Assembly (NCBI RefSeq): GCF_047675955.1
Contig: NW_027328092.1
Span: 248,001-312,000, forward strand
Reading direction: 5' to 3'
Length of the DNA stretch: 64,000 bases
Source of the DNA: Chlorocebus sabaeus
Taxonomy: Eukaryota > Chordata > Mammalia > Primates > Cercopithecidae
The position numbers and the translations under genes were made by a program. The notes beneath the pieces are model-generated. The model was not told the origin of the DNA. It made no database searches and was given only the letters and a program-made list of their open reading frames with translations. Below are positions 23,153 to 35,843 of the stretch, in pieces. Position 1 is the stretch's first letter; every line of letters starts with the position of its first letter.

Positions 23153-25553
23153 GAAAAGAAGCATTCTGAGAAACTACTTTGTGTTCTGTTAATTCATCTC
23201 ACAGTGTTACAGCTTTGCCCTCAAGAAGCCTTTCGCGAAGACACTTCTTGTGGAATTTGCAAAGTGATATTTGGAAGCCCGTAGAGGGCTATGGTGAAAA
23301 AGGAAATATCTTTTGTTAAAAACTGAAAGAGGCTTTCTGAGAAACTGCTCTGTGTTCTATTAATTCATCTCACAGAGTTACTGCTTTCCCAGAAAGAAAC
23401 CATTCTCTAAGATTCTTCTTGTGGATTTTTCAAAGTGATATTGGAAGCCCATAGAGGGCTATGGTGAAAAAGGGAATATCTTCCGTTAAAAACTGGAAAG
23501 AATCTTTCTGAGAAACTAGTTTGTGTTCTGTTAATTCATCTCACAGAGTTACAGCTTTCCCCTCAAGAAGCCTTTCGCTAAGACTGTTCTTCTGGAATTT
23601 TGAAAGTGATATTTGGAATCCCATAGAGGGCTATGTTGAAAAAGGAAAGATCTTCCGTTAAAAACTGGAAAGAACCTTTCTGAGAAATTGCTTTGTGTTC
23701 TTTTAATTCATCTCACAGAGTTACTGCGTTCCTCTCAAGAAGCCTTTCGCTAAGACTGTTCTTGTGGAATTTGCAAAGTGATATTTGGAAGCCCATATAG
23801 GGTTATGGTGAAAAAGGAAATATCTTCCGTTAAAAACTGGAAAGAAGCATTCTGAGAAACTGCTTTGTGTTCTCTTAGTTCATCTCACAGAGTTACAGCT
23901 TGCCCCTCGAGAAGCCTTTCGCTAAGACTGTTCTTGTGGAATTTGCAAAGTGACATTTGGAAGCCCATAGTGGGCTATGGTGAAAAAGGAAATATCCTAA
24001 GATAAAAACTGAAAAGAAGCTTTCTGAGAAACTGCCTTGTGTTCTGTTAATTCATCTCACAGGGTTACAGCTTTCTCCACAAGAAGCCTTTCGCTAAGAC
24101 TGTTCTTGTGGAATTTCAAAGTGATATTTGTAAAGCCATAGAAGGATATGATGAAAAAGGAAATATCTTCTGTTAAAAACTGGAAAGAAGCTTTCTGAGA
24201 AACTGCTTTGTGTTCTGTTAATTCATCTCACAGAGATACAGCTTTCTCCTCAAGAAGTTTTCGCTAAGACTGTGCTTCTGGAATTTGGAAAGTGATATTT
24301 GGAAGCCCATAGAGGGCTACGGTGAAAAAGGAAATAACTTCCGTTAAAAAACAGGAAAGAAGCTTTCTGAGAAACTGCTTTGTGTTCTGCTAATTCATCT
24401 CAAGAGTTACAGCTTTCCCCTCAAGCAGTCTTTCGCTAAGACTGTTCTTGGGGAATTTGCAAAGTGATATTTGGAAGCCCATAGAGGGCTATGGTGAAAA
24501 AGGAAATATCCTAAGATAAAAACTGGGAAGAATCTTTCTGAGAAATTGCTTTGTGTTCTGTTAATTCATCTCACAGAGTTACTGCATTCCCCTCAAGAAG
24601 CCTTTCGCTAAGACTGTTCTTGTGGAATTTGAAAAGTGATATTTGGAAGCCCATAGAGGGTTATGGTGAAAAAGGAAAATCTTCCCTTAAAAACTGGAAA
24701 GAAGCTTCCTGAGAAACTGCTTTGTGTTCGGTTAATTCAACTCACAGTTACTGCTTTCTCCTCAAAAAGCCTTTCGCTAACACTGTTCTTATGCAATTTG
24801 CAAAGTGATATTTGGAAGCCCTTAGAGGGTTAAGGTGAAAAAGGAAATATCTACCGTTAAAAACTGTAAAGAAGCTTTCTGAGAAACTGCTCTGTGTTCT
24901 GTTAATTCATCTCACAGTGTTACAGCATTCCCTTCAGGAAGCCTTTCGCTAAGTCTGTTCTTGTGGAATATTCAAGGTGATATCTGGAAGCCCATAGAGT
25001 GCTATGGTGAAAAAGGAAATATCTTCCGTTAAAAACTGGAAAGAAGCTTTCTGAGAAACTGCTCTGTGTTCTGTTAATTCATCTCACAGAGTTACAGCTT
25101 TCCCCTCAACAAGCCTTTCGCTAAGACTGTTCTTGTGAAATTTGCACATTGATATCTGGAAGTCCATACAGGGCTACGGTGTAAAAGGAAATATCTTCCG
25201 ATAAAAACTGGAAGGAAGCTTTATGAGAAACTGCTTTGTGTCCTGTTAATTCATCTCACAGAGTTACAGCCTTCCCTTCAAGATGCCTTTCGCTAAGACT
25301 CTTCTTGTGGAATTGGCAAAGTGTTATTTGGAAGCCCGTAGAGGTCTACGGTGAAAAAGGAAATATCTTCCTTTAAAAACTGGAAAGAAGCTTTCTGAGA
25401 AACTGCTTTGTGTTCTGTTAATTCATCTCACAGAGTCACTGCTTTCACCTCAAGAATCCTTTCGCTGAGACTCTTCATGTGGAAATTTCATAGTGATATT
25501 TTCAAGCCCATAGAGGGCTAAGGTGAAAAAGGAAATATCCTAAGATAAAAACT
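23153..25553 (+). repeat. HOR unit 10 (14-mer, 2401 bp)
   Basis: First of a homogeneous set (units 10-12): CCGTAG in m1, GAAACC in m2, ACTAGTTTG (SpeI) and CTATGTTG in m3, XhoI in m5, CTCAACAAG in m12. Confidence 0.95.
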
Positions 25554-27954
25554 GAAAAGAAGCATTCTGAGAAACTACTTTGTGTTCTGTTAATTCATCT
25601 CACAGTGTTACAGCTTTGCCCTCAAGAAGCCTTTCGCGAAGACACTTCTTGTGGAATTTGCAAAGTGATATTTGGAAGCCCGTAGAGGGCTATGGTGAAA
25701 AAGGAAATATCTTTTGTTAAAAACTGAAAGAGGCTTTCTGAGAAACTGCTCTGTGTTCTATTAATTCATCTCACAGAGTTACTGCTTTCCCAGAAAGAAA
25801 CCATTCTCTAAGATTCTTCTTGTGGATTTTTCAAAGTGATATTGGAAGCCCATAGAGGGCTATGGTGAAAAAGGGAATATCTTCCGTTAAAAACTGGAAA
25901 GAATCTTTCTGAGAAACTAGTTTGTGTTCTGTTAATTCATCTCACAGAGTTACAGCTTTCCCCTCAAGAAGCCTTTCGCTAAGACTGTTCTTCTGGAATT
26001 TTGAAAGTGATATTTGGAATCCCATAGAGGGCTATGTTGAAAAAGGAAAGATCTTCCGTTAAAAACTGGAAAGAACCTTTCTGAGAAATTGCTTTGTGTT
26101 CTTTTAATTCATCTCACAGAGTTACTGCGTTCCTCTCAAGAAGCCTTTCGCTAAGACTGTTCTTGTGGAATTTGCAAAGTGATATTTGGAAGCCCATATA
26201 GGGTTATGGTGAAAAAGGAAATATCTTCCGTTAAAAACTGGAAAGAAGCATTCTGAGAAACTGCTTTGTGTTCTCTTAGTTCATCTCACAGAGTTACAGC
26301 TTGCCCCTCGAGAAGCCTTTCGCTAAGACTGTTCTTGTGGAATTTGCAAAGTGACATTTGAAAGCCCATAGTGGGCTATGGTGAAAAAGGAAATATCCTA
26401 AGATAAAAACTGAAAAGAAGCTTTCTGAGAAACTGCCTTGTGTTCTGTTAATTCATCTCACAGGGTTACAGCTTTCTCCACAAGAAGCCTTTCGCTAAGA
26501 CTGTTCTTGTGGAATTTCAAAGTGATATTTGTAAAGCCATAGAAGGATATGATGAAAAAGGAAATATCTTCTGTTAAAAACTGGAAAGAAGCTTTCTGAG
26601 AAACTGCTTTGTGTTCTGTTAATTCATCTCACAGAGATACAGCTTTCTCCTCAAGAAGTTTTCGCTAAGACTGTGCTTCTGGAATTTGGAAAGTGATATT
26701 TGGAAGCCCATAGAGGGCTACGGTGAAAAAGGAAATAACTTCCGTTAAAAAACAGGAAAGAAGCTTTCTGAGAAACTGCTTTGTGTTCTGCTAATTCATC
26801 TCAAGAGTTACAGCTTTCCCCTCAAGCAGTCTTTCGCTAAGACTGTTCTTGGGGAATTTGCAAAGTGATATTTGGAAGCCCATAGAGGGCTATGGTGAAA
26901 AAGGAAATATCCTAAGATAAAAACTGGGAAGAATCTTTCTGAGAAATTGCTTTGTGTTCTGTTAATTCATCTCACAGAGTTACTGCATTCCCCTCAAGAA
27001 GCCTTTCGCTAAGACTGTTCTTGTGGAATTTGAAAAGTGATATTTGGAAGCCCATAGAGGGTTATGGTGAAAAAGGAAAATCTTCCCTTAAAAACTGGAA
27101 AGAAGCTTCCTGAGAAACTGCTTTGTGTTCGGTTAATTCAACTCACAGTTACTGCTTTCTCCTCAAAAAGCCTTTCGCTAACACTGTTCTTATGCAATTT
27201 GCAAAGTGATATTTGGAAGCCCTTAGAGGGTTAAGGTGAAAAAGGAAATATCTACCGTTAAAAACTGTAAAGAAGCTTTCTGAGAAACTGCTCTGTGTTC
27301 TGTTAATTCATCTCACAGTGTTACAGCATTCCCTTCAGGAAGCCTTTCGCTAAGTCTGTTCTTGTGGAATATTCAAGGTGATATCTGGAAGCCCATAGAG
27401 TGCTATGGTGAAAAAGGAAATATCTTCCGTTAAAAACTGGAAAGAAGCTTTCTGAGAAACTGCTCTGTGTTCTGTTAATTCATCTCACAGAGTTACAGCT
27501 TTCCCCTCAACAAGCCTTTCGCTAAGACTGTTCTTGTGAAATTTGCACATTGATATCTGGAAGTCCATACAGGGCTACGGTGTAAAAGGAAATATCTTCC
27601 GATAAAAACTGGAAGGAAGCTTTATGAGAAACTGCTTTGTGTCCTGTTAATTCATCTCACAGAGTTACAGCCTTCCCTTCAAGATGCCTTTCGCTAAGAC
27701 TCTTCTTGTGGAATTGGCAAAGTGTTATTTGGAAGCCCGTAGAGGTCTACGGTGAAAAAGGAAATATCTTCCTTTAAAAACTGGAAAGAAGCTTTCTGAG
27801 AAACTGCTTTGTGTTCTGTTAATTCATCTCACAGAGTCACTGCTTTCACCTCAAGAATCCTTTCGCTGAGACTCTTCATGTGGAAATTTCATAGTGATAT
27901 TTTCAAGCCCATAGAGGGCTAAGGTGAAAAAGGAAATATCCTAAGATAAAAACT
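25554..27954 (+). repeat. HOR unit 11 (14-mer, 2401 bp)
   Basis: Same allele set as unit 10; private CATTTGAAAGCCC in m5. Confidence 0.95.
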
Positions 27955-30355
27955 GAAAAGAAGCATTCTGAGAAACTACTTTGTGTTCTGTTAATTCATC
28001 TCACAGTGTTACAGCTTTGCCCTCAAGAAGCCTTTCGCGAAGACACTTCTTGTGGAATTTGCAAAGTGATATTTGGAAGCCCGTAGAGGGCTATGGTGAA
28101 AAAGGAAATATCTTTTGTTAAAAACTGAAAGAGGCTTTCTGAGAAACTGCTCTGTGTTCTATTAATTCATCTCACAGAGTTACTGCTTTCCCAGAAAGAA
28201 ACCATTCTCTAAGATTCTTCTTGTGGATTTTTCAAAGTGATATTGGAAGCCCATAGAGGGCTATGGTGAAAAAGGGAATATCTTCCGTTAAAAACTGGAA
28301 AGAATCTTTCTGAGAAACTAGTTTGTGTTCTGTTAATTCATCTCACAGAGTTACAGCTTTCCCCTCAAGAAGCCTTTCGCTAAGACTGTTCTTCTGGAAT
28401 TTTGAAAGTGATATTTGGAATCCCATAGAGGGCTATGTTGAAAAAGGAAAGATCTTCCGTTAAAAACTGGAAAGAACCTTTCTGAGAAATTGCTTTGTGT
28501 TCTTTTAATTCATCTCACAGAGTTACTGCGTTCCTCTCAAGAAGCCTTTCGCTAAGACTGTTCTTGTGGAATTTGCAAAGTGATATTTGGAAGCCCATAT
28601 AGGGTTATGGTGAAAAAGGAAATATCTTCCGTTAAAAACTGGAAAGAAGCATTCTGAGAAACTGCTTTGTGTTCTCTTAGTTCATCTCACAGAGTTACAG
28701 CTTGCCCCTCGAGAAGCCTTTCGCTAAGACTGTTCTTGTGGAATTTGCAAAGTGACATTTGGAAGCCCATAGTGGGCTATGGTGAAAAAGGAAATATCCT
28801 AAGATAAAAACTGAAAAGAAGCTTTCTGAGAAACTGCCTTGTGTTCTGTTAATTCATCTCACAGGGTTACAGCTTTCTCCACAAGAAGCCTTTCGCTAAG
28901 ACTGTTCTTGTGGAATTTCAAAGTGATATTTGTAAAGCCATAGAAGGATATGATGAAAAAGGAAATATCTTCTGTTAAAAACTGGAAAGAAGCTTTCTGA
29001 GAAACTGCTTTGTGTTCTGTTAATTCATCTCACAGAGATACAGCTTTCTCCTCAAGAAGTTTTCGCTAAGACTGTGCTTCTGGAATTTGGAAAGTGATAT
29101 TTGGAAGCCCATAGAGGGCTACGGTGAAAAAGGAAATAACTTCCGTTAAAAAACAGGAAAGAAGCTTTCTGAGAAACTGCTTTGTGTTCTGCTAATTCAT
29201 CTCAAGAGTTACAGCTTTCCCCTCAAGCAGTCTTTCGCTAAGACTGTTCTTGGGGAATTTGCAAAGTGATATTTGGAAGCCCATAGAGGGCTATGGTGAA
29301 AAAGGAAATATCCTAAGATAAAAACTGGGAAGAATCTTTCTGAGAAATTGCTTTGTGTTCTGTTAATTCATCTCACAGAGTTACTGCATTCCCCTCAAGA
29401 AGCCTTTCGCTAAGACTGTTCTTGTGGAATTTGAAAAGTGATATTTGGAAGCCCATAGAGGGTTATGGTGAAAAAGGAAAATCTTCCCTTAAAAACTGGA
29501 AAGAAGCTTCCTGAGAAACTGCTTTGTGTTCGGTTAATTCAACTCACAGTTACTGCTTTCTCCTCAAAAAGCCTTTCGCTAACACTGTTCTTATGCAATT
29601 TGCAAAGTGATATTTGGAAGCCCTTAGAGGGTTAAGGTGAAAAAGGAAATATCTACCGTTAAAAACTGTAAAGAAGCTTTCTGAGAAACTGCTCTGTGTT
29701 CTGTTAATTCATCTCACAGTGTTACAGCATTCCCTTAAGGAAGCCTTTCGCTAAGTCTGTTCTTGTGGAATATTCAAGGTGATATCTGGAAGCCCATAGA
29801 GTGCTATGGTGAAAAAGGAAATATCTTCCGTTAAAAACTGGAAAGAAGCTTTCTGAGAAACTGCTCTGTGTTCTGTTAATTCATCTCACAGAGTTACAGC
29901 TTTCCCCTCAACAAGCCTTTCGCTAAGACTGTTCTTGTGAAATTTGCACATTGATATCTGGAAGTCCATACAGGGCTACGGTGTAAAAGGAAATATCTTC
30001 CGATAAAAACTGGAAGGAAGCTTTATGAGAAACTGCTTTGTGTCCTGTTAATTCATCTCACAGAGTTACAGCCTTCCCTTCAAGATGCCTTTCGCTAAGA
30101 CTCTTCTTGTGGAATTGGCAAAGTGTTATTTGGAAGCCCGTAGAGGTCTACGGTGAAAAAGGAAATATCTTCCTTTAAAAACTGGAAAGAAGCTTTCTGA
30201 GAAACTGCTTTGTGTTCTGTTAATTCATCTCACAGAGTCACTGCTTTCACCTCAAGAATCCTTTCGCTGAGACTCTTCATGTGGAAATTTCATAGTGATA
30301 TTTTCAAGCCCATAGAGGGCTAAGGTGAAAAAGGAAATATCCTAAGATAAAAACT
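27955..30355 (+). repeat. HOR unit 12 (14-mer, 2401 bp)
   Basis: Same allele set as units 10 and 11; private CCCTTAAGG in m11. Confidence 0.95.
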
Positions 30356-33099
30356 GAAAAGAAGCATTCTGAGAAACTACTTTGTGTTCTGTTAATTCAT
30401 CTCACAGTGTTACAGCTTTGCCCTCAAGAAGCCTTTCGCGAAGACACTTCTTGTGGAATTTGCAAAGTGATATTTGGAAGCCCGTAGAGGGCTATGGTGA
30501 AAAAGGAAATATCTTTTGTTAAAAACTGAAAGAGGCTTTCTGAGAAACTGCTCTGTGTTCTATTAATTCATCTCACAGAGTTACTGCTTTCCCAGAAAGA
30601 AACCATTCTCTAAGATTCTTCTTGTGGATTTTTCAAAGTGATATTGGAAGCCCATAGAGGGCTATGGTGAAAAAGGGAATATCTTCCGTTAAAAACTGGA
30701 AAGAATCTTTCTGAGAAACTAGTTTGTGTTCTGTTAATTCATCTCACAGAGTTACAGCTTTCCCCTCAAGAAGCCTTTCGCTAAGACTGTTCTTCTGGAA
30801 TTTTGAAAGTGATATTTGGAATCCCATAGAGGGCTATGTTGAAAAAGGAAAGATCTTCCGTTAAAAACTGGAAAGAACCTTTCTGAGAAATTGCTTTGTG
30901 TTCTTTTAATTCATCTCACAGAGTTACTGCGTTCCTCTCAAGAAGCCTTTCGCTAAGACTGTTCTTGTGGAATTTGCAAAGTGATATTTGGAAGCCCATA
31001 TAGGGTTATGGTGAAAAAGGAAATATCTTCCGTTAAAAACTGGAAAGAAGCATTCTGAGAAACTGCTTTGTGTTCTCTTAGTTCATCTCACAGAGTTACA
31101 GCTTGCCCCTCGAGAAGCCTTTCGCTAAGACTGTTCTTGTGGAATTTGCAAAGTGACATTTGGAAGCCCATAGTGGGCTATGGTGAAAAAGGAAATATCC
31201 TAAGATAAAAACTGAAAAGAAGCTTTCTGAGAAACTGCCTTGTGTTCTGTTAATTCATCTCACAGGGTTACAGCTTTCTCCACAAGAAGCCTTTCGCTAA
31301 GACTGTTCTTGTGGAATTTCAAAGTGATATTTGTAAAGCCATAGAAGGATATGATGAAAAAGGAAATATCTTCTGTTAAAAACTGGAAAGAAGCTTTCTG
31401 AGAAACTGCTTTGTGTTCTGTTAATTCATCTCACAGAGATACAGCTTTCTACTCAAGAAGTTTTCGCTAAGACTGTGCTTCTGGAATTTGGAAAGTGATA
31501 TTTGGAAGCCCATAGAGGGCTACGGTGAAAAAGGAAATAACTTCCGTTAAAAAACAGGAAAGAAGCTTTCTGAGAAACTGCTTTGTGTTCTGCTAATTCA
31601 TCTCAAGAGTTACAGCTTTCCCCTCAAGCAGTCTTTCGCTAAGACTGTTCTTGGGGAATTTGCAAAGTGATATTTGGAAGCCCATAGAGGGCTATGGTGA
31701 AAAAAGAAATATCTTCCGTTAAAAAGTGGAAAGAATCTTTCTGAGAATCTGCTTTGTGTTCTGTTAATTCATTTCACAGTGTTACAAATCTCTCCTCAAG
31801 TAACCTTTAGCTAAGGCAGATCTTGTGGAATTTCGAAAGTGATATTTGGAAGCCCATAGGGGGCTATGGTGAAAAAGGAAGTATCTTCCGTTAAAATCTG
31901 GAAGAAGATTTCTGAGAAACTACTTTGTGTTCTGTTAATTCATCTCTCAGACTTACATCTTTCCCCTCATGAAGCCTTTCCCTAAGACTCTTCATGTGGA
32001 ATTTGCAAAGTGATATTTCGAAGCCCACAGAGGGCTATGGTGAAAAAGGAGATATCCTAAGATAAATACTGAAGAGAAACTTTCTGAGAAACTGCTCTGT
32101 ATTCTCTTAATTCATCTCACAGAGTTACTGCGTTCCCCTCAAGAAGCCTTTCGCTAAGACTGTTCTTGTGGAATTTGAAAAGTGATATTTGGAAGCCCAT
32201 AGAGGGTTATGGTGAAAAAGGAAAATCTTCCCTTAAAAACTGGAAAGAAGCTTCCTGAGAAACTGCTTTGTGTTCGGTTAATTCAACTCACAGTTACTGC
32301 TTTCTCCTCAAAAAGCCTTTCGCTAACACTGTTCTTATGCAATTTGCAAAGTGATATTTGGAAGCCCTTAGAGGGTTAAGGTGAAAAAGGAAATATCTAC
32401 CGTTAAAAACTGTAAAGAAGCTTTCTGAGAAACTGCTCTGTGTTCTGTTAATTCATCTCACAGTGTTACAGCATTCCCTTCAGGAAGCCTTTCGCTAAGT
32501 CTGTTCTTGTGGAATATTCAAGGTGATATCTGGAAGCCCATAGAGTGCTATGGTGAAAAAGGAAATATCTTCCGTTAAAAACTGGAAAGAAGCTTTCTGA
32601 GAAACTGCTCTGTGTTCTGTTAATTCATCTCACAGAGTTACAGCTTTCCCCTCAAGAAGCCTTTCGCTAAGACTGTTCTTGTGAAATTTGCACATTGATA
32701 TTTGGAAGTCCATACAGGGCTACGGTGTAAAAGGAAATATCTTCCGATAAAAACTGGAAGGAAGCTTTATGAGAAACTGCTTTGTGTCCTGTTAATTCAT
32801 CTCACAGAGTTACAGCCTTCCCTTCAAGATGCCTTTCGCTAAGACTCTTCTTGTGGAATTGGCAAAGTGTTATTTGGAAGCCCGTAGAGGTCTACGGTGA
32901 AAAAGGAAATATCTTCCTTTAAAAACTGGAAAGAAGCTTTCTGAGAAACTGCTTTGTGTTCTGTTAATTCATCTCACAGAGTCACTGCTTTCACCTCAAG
33001 AATCCTTTCGCTGAGACTCTTCATGTGGAAATTTCATAGTGATATTTTCAAGCCCATAGAGGGCTAAGGTGAAAAAGGAAATATCCTAAGATAAAAACT
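30356..33099 (+). repeat. HOR unit 13 (16-mer variant, 2744 bp)
   Basis: 5' part matches units 10-12 (CCGTAG, GAAACC, SpeI m3, CTATGTTG); the 3' part is of 16-mer type with TTTCTACTC in m7 and CTCAAGAAG/GATATTTGG in m12. It looks like a join of the 10-12 family to a 16-mer. Confidence 0.95.
31728..32070 (+). repeat. Extra monomers m8a and m8b in unit 13
   Basis: Same two monomers as in unit 7, with the later allele set TTACAAATC, GGAATTTCG, CTCATGAAG and GATAAATACTG. Private changes GAATCTTTCTGAGAATC, CATTTCACAG and CATCTCTCAGAC. Confidence 0.92.
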
Positions 33100-35843
33100 G
33101 AAAAGAAGCATTCTGAGAAACTACTTTGTGTTCTGTTAATTCATCTCACAGTGTTACAGCTTTGCCCTCAAGAAGCCTTTCGCGAAGACACTTCTTGTGG
33201 AATTTGCAAAGTGATATTTGGAAGCCCGTAGAGGGCTATGGTGAAAAAGGAAATATCTTTTGTTAAAAACTGAAAGAGGCTTTCTGAGAAACTGCTCTGT
33301 GTTCTATTAATTCATCTCACAGAGTTACTGCTTTCCCAGAAAGAAACCATTCTCTAAGATTCTTCTTGTGGATTTTTCAAAGTGATATTGGAAGCCCATA
33401 GAGGGCTATGGTGAAAAAGGGAATATCTTCCGTTAAAAACTGGAAAGAATCTTTCTGAGAAACTACTTTGTGTTCTGTTAATTCATCTCACAGAGTTACA
33501 GCTTTCCCCTCAAGAAGCCTTTCGCTAAGACTGTTCTTCTGGAATTTTGAAAGTGATATTTGGAATCCCATAGAGGGCTATGTTGAAAAAGGAAAGATCT
33601 TCCGTTAAAAACTGGAAAGAACCTTTCTGAGAAATTGCTTTGTGTTCTTTTAATTCATCTCACAGAGTTACTGCGTTCCTCTCAAGAAGCCTTTCGCTAA
33701 GACTGTTCTTGTGGAATTTGCAAAGTGATATTTGGAAGCCCATATAGGGTTATGGTGAAAAAGGAAATATCTTCCGTTAAAAACTGGAAAGAAGCATTCT
33801 GAGAAACTGCTTTGTGTTCTCTTAGTTCATCTCACAGAGTTACAGCTTGCCCCTCGAGAAGCCTTTCGCTAAGACTGTTCTTGTGGAATTTGCAAAGTGA
33901 CATTTGGAAGCCCATAGTGGGCTATGGTGAAAAAGGAAATATCCTAAGATAAAAACTGAAAAGAAGCTTTCTGAGAAACTGCCTTGTGTTCTGTTAATTC
34001 ATCTCACAGGGTTACAGCTTTCTCCACAAGAAGCCTTTCGCTAAGACTGTTCTTGTGGAATTTCAAAGTGATATTTGTAAAGCCATAGAAGGATATGATG
34101 AAAAAGGAAATATCTTCTGTTAAAAACTGGAAAGAAGCTTTCTGAGAAACTGCTTTGTGTTCTGTTAATTCATCTCACAGAGATACAGCTTTCTCCTCAA
34201 GAAGTTTTCGCTAAGACTGTGCTTCTGGAATTTGGAAAGTGATATTTGGAAGCCCATAGAGGGCTACGGTGAAAAAGGAAATAACTTCCGTTAAAAAACA
34301 GGAAAGAAGCTTTCTGAGAAACTGTTTTGTGTTCTGCTAATTCATCTCAAGAGTTACAGCTTTCCCCTCAAGCAGTCTTTCGCTAAGACTGTTCTTGGGG
34401 AATTTGCAAAGTGATATTTGGAAGCCCATAGAGGGCTATGGTGAAAAAAGAAATATCTTCCGTTAAAAAGTGGAAAGAAGCTTTCTGAGAATCTGCTTTG
34501 TGTTCTGTTAATTCATCTCACAGTGTTACAAATCTCTCCTCAAGTAACCTTTAGCTAAGGCAGATCTTGTGGAATTTCGAAAGTGATATTTGGAAGCCCA
34601 TAGGGGGCTATGGTGAAAAAGGAAGTATCTTCCGTTAAAATCTGGAAGAAGATTTCTGAGAAACTACTTTGTGTTCTGTTAATTCATCTCAGAGACTTAC
34701 ATCTTTCCCCTCATGAAGCCTTTCCCTAAGACTCTTCATGTGGAATTTGCAAAGTGATATTTCGAAGCCCACAGAGGGCTATGGTGAAAAAGGAGATATC
34801 CTAAGATAAATACTGAAGAGAAACTTTCTGAGAAACTGCTCTGTATTCTCTTAATTCATCTCACAGAGTTACTGCGTTCCCCTCAAGAAGCCTTTCGCTA
34901 AGACTGTTCTTGTGGAATTTGAAAAGTGATATTTGGAAGCCCATAGAGGGTTATGGTGAAAAAGGAAAATCTTCCCTTAAAAACTGGAAAGAAGCTTCCT
35001 GAGAAACTGCTTTGTGTTCGGTTAATTCAACTCACAGTTACTGCTTTCTCCTCAAAAAGCCTTTCGCTAACACTGTTCTTATGCAATTTGCAAAGTGATA
35101 TTTGGAAGCCCTTAGAGGGTTAAGGTGAAAAAGGAAATATCTACCGTTAAAAACTGTAAAGAAGCTTTCTGAGAAACTGCTCTGTGTTCTGTTAATTCAT
35201 CTCACAGTGTTACAGCATTCCCTTCAGGAAGCCTTTCGCTAAGTCTGTTCTTGTGGAATATTCAAGGTGATATCTGGAAGCCCATAGAGTGCTATGGTGA
35301 AAAAGGAAATATCTTCCGTTAAAAACTGGAAAGAAGCTTTCTGAGAAACTGCTCTGTGTTCTGTTAATTCATCTCACAGAGTTACAGCTTTCCCCTCAAC
35401 AAGCCTTTCGCTAAGACTGTTCTTGTGAAATTTGCACATTGATATTTGGAAGTCCATACAGGGCTACGGTGTAAAAGGAAATATCTTCCGATAAAAACTG
35501 GAAGGAAGCTTTATGAGAAACTGCTTTGTGTCCTGTTAATTCATCTCACAGAGTTACAGCCTTCCCTTCAAGATGCCTTTCGCTAAGACTCTTCTTGTGG
35601 AATTGGCAAAGTGTTATTTGGAAGCCCGTAGAGGTCTACGGTGAAAAAGGAAATATCTTCCTTTAAAAACTGGAAAGAAGCTTTCTGAGAAACTGCTTTG
35701 TGTTCTGTTAATTCATCTCACAGAGTCACTGCTTTCACCTCAAGAATCCTTTCGCTGAGACTCTTCATGTGGAAATTTCATAGTGATATTTTCAAGCCCA
35801 TAGAGGGCTAAGGTGAAAAAGGAAATATCCTAAGATAAAAACT
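33100..35843 (+). repeat. HOR unit 14 (16-mer variant, 2744 bp)
   Basis: Directly follows another 16-mer, the only adjacent pair in the window. CCGTAG, GAAACC, ACTACTTTG, CTATGTTG, XhoI, CTCAACAAG. Private ACTGTTTTG in m8. Confidence 0.95.
34472..34814 (+). repeat. Extra monomers m8a and m8b in unit 14
   Basis: Later allele set (TTACAAATC, GGAATTTCG, CTCATGAAG, GATAAATACTG), with GAAGCTTTC at the m8a start as in units 16 and 20. Confidence 0.92.
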
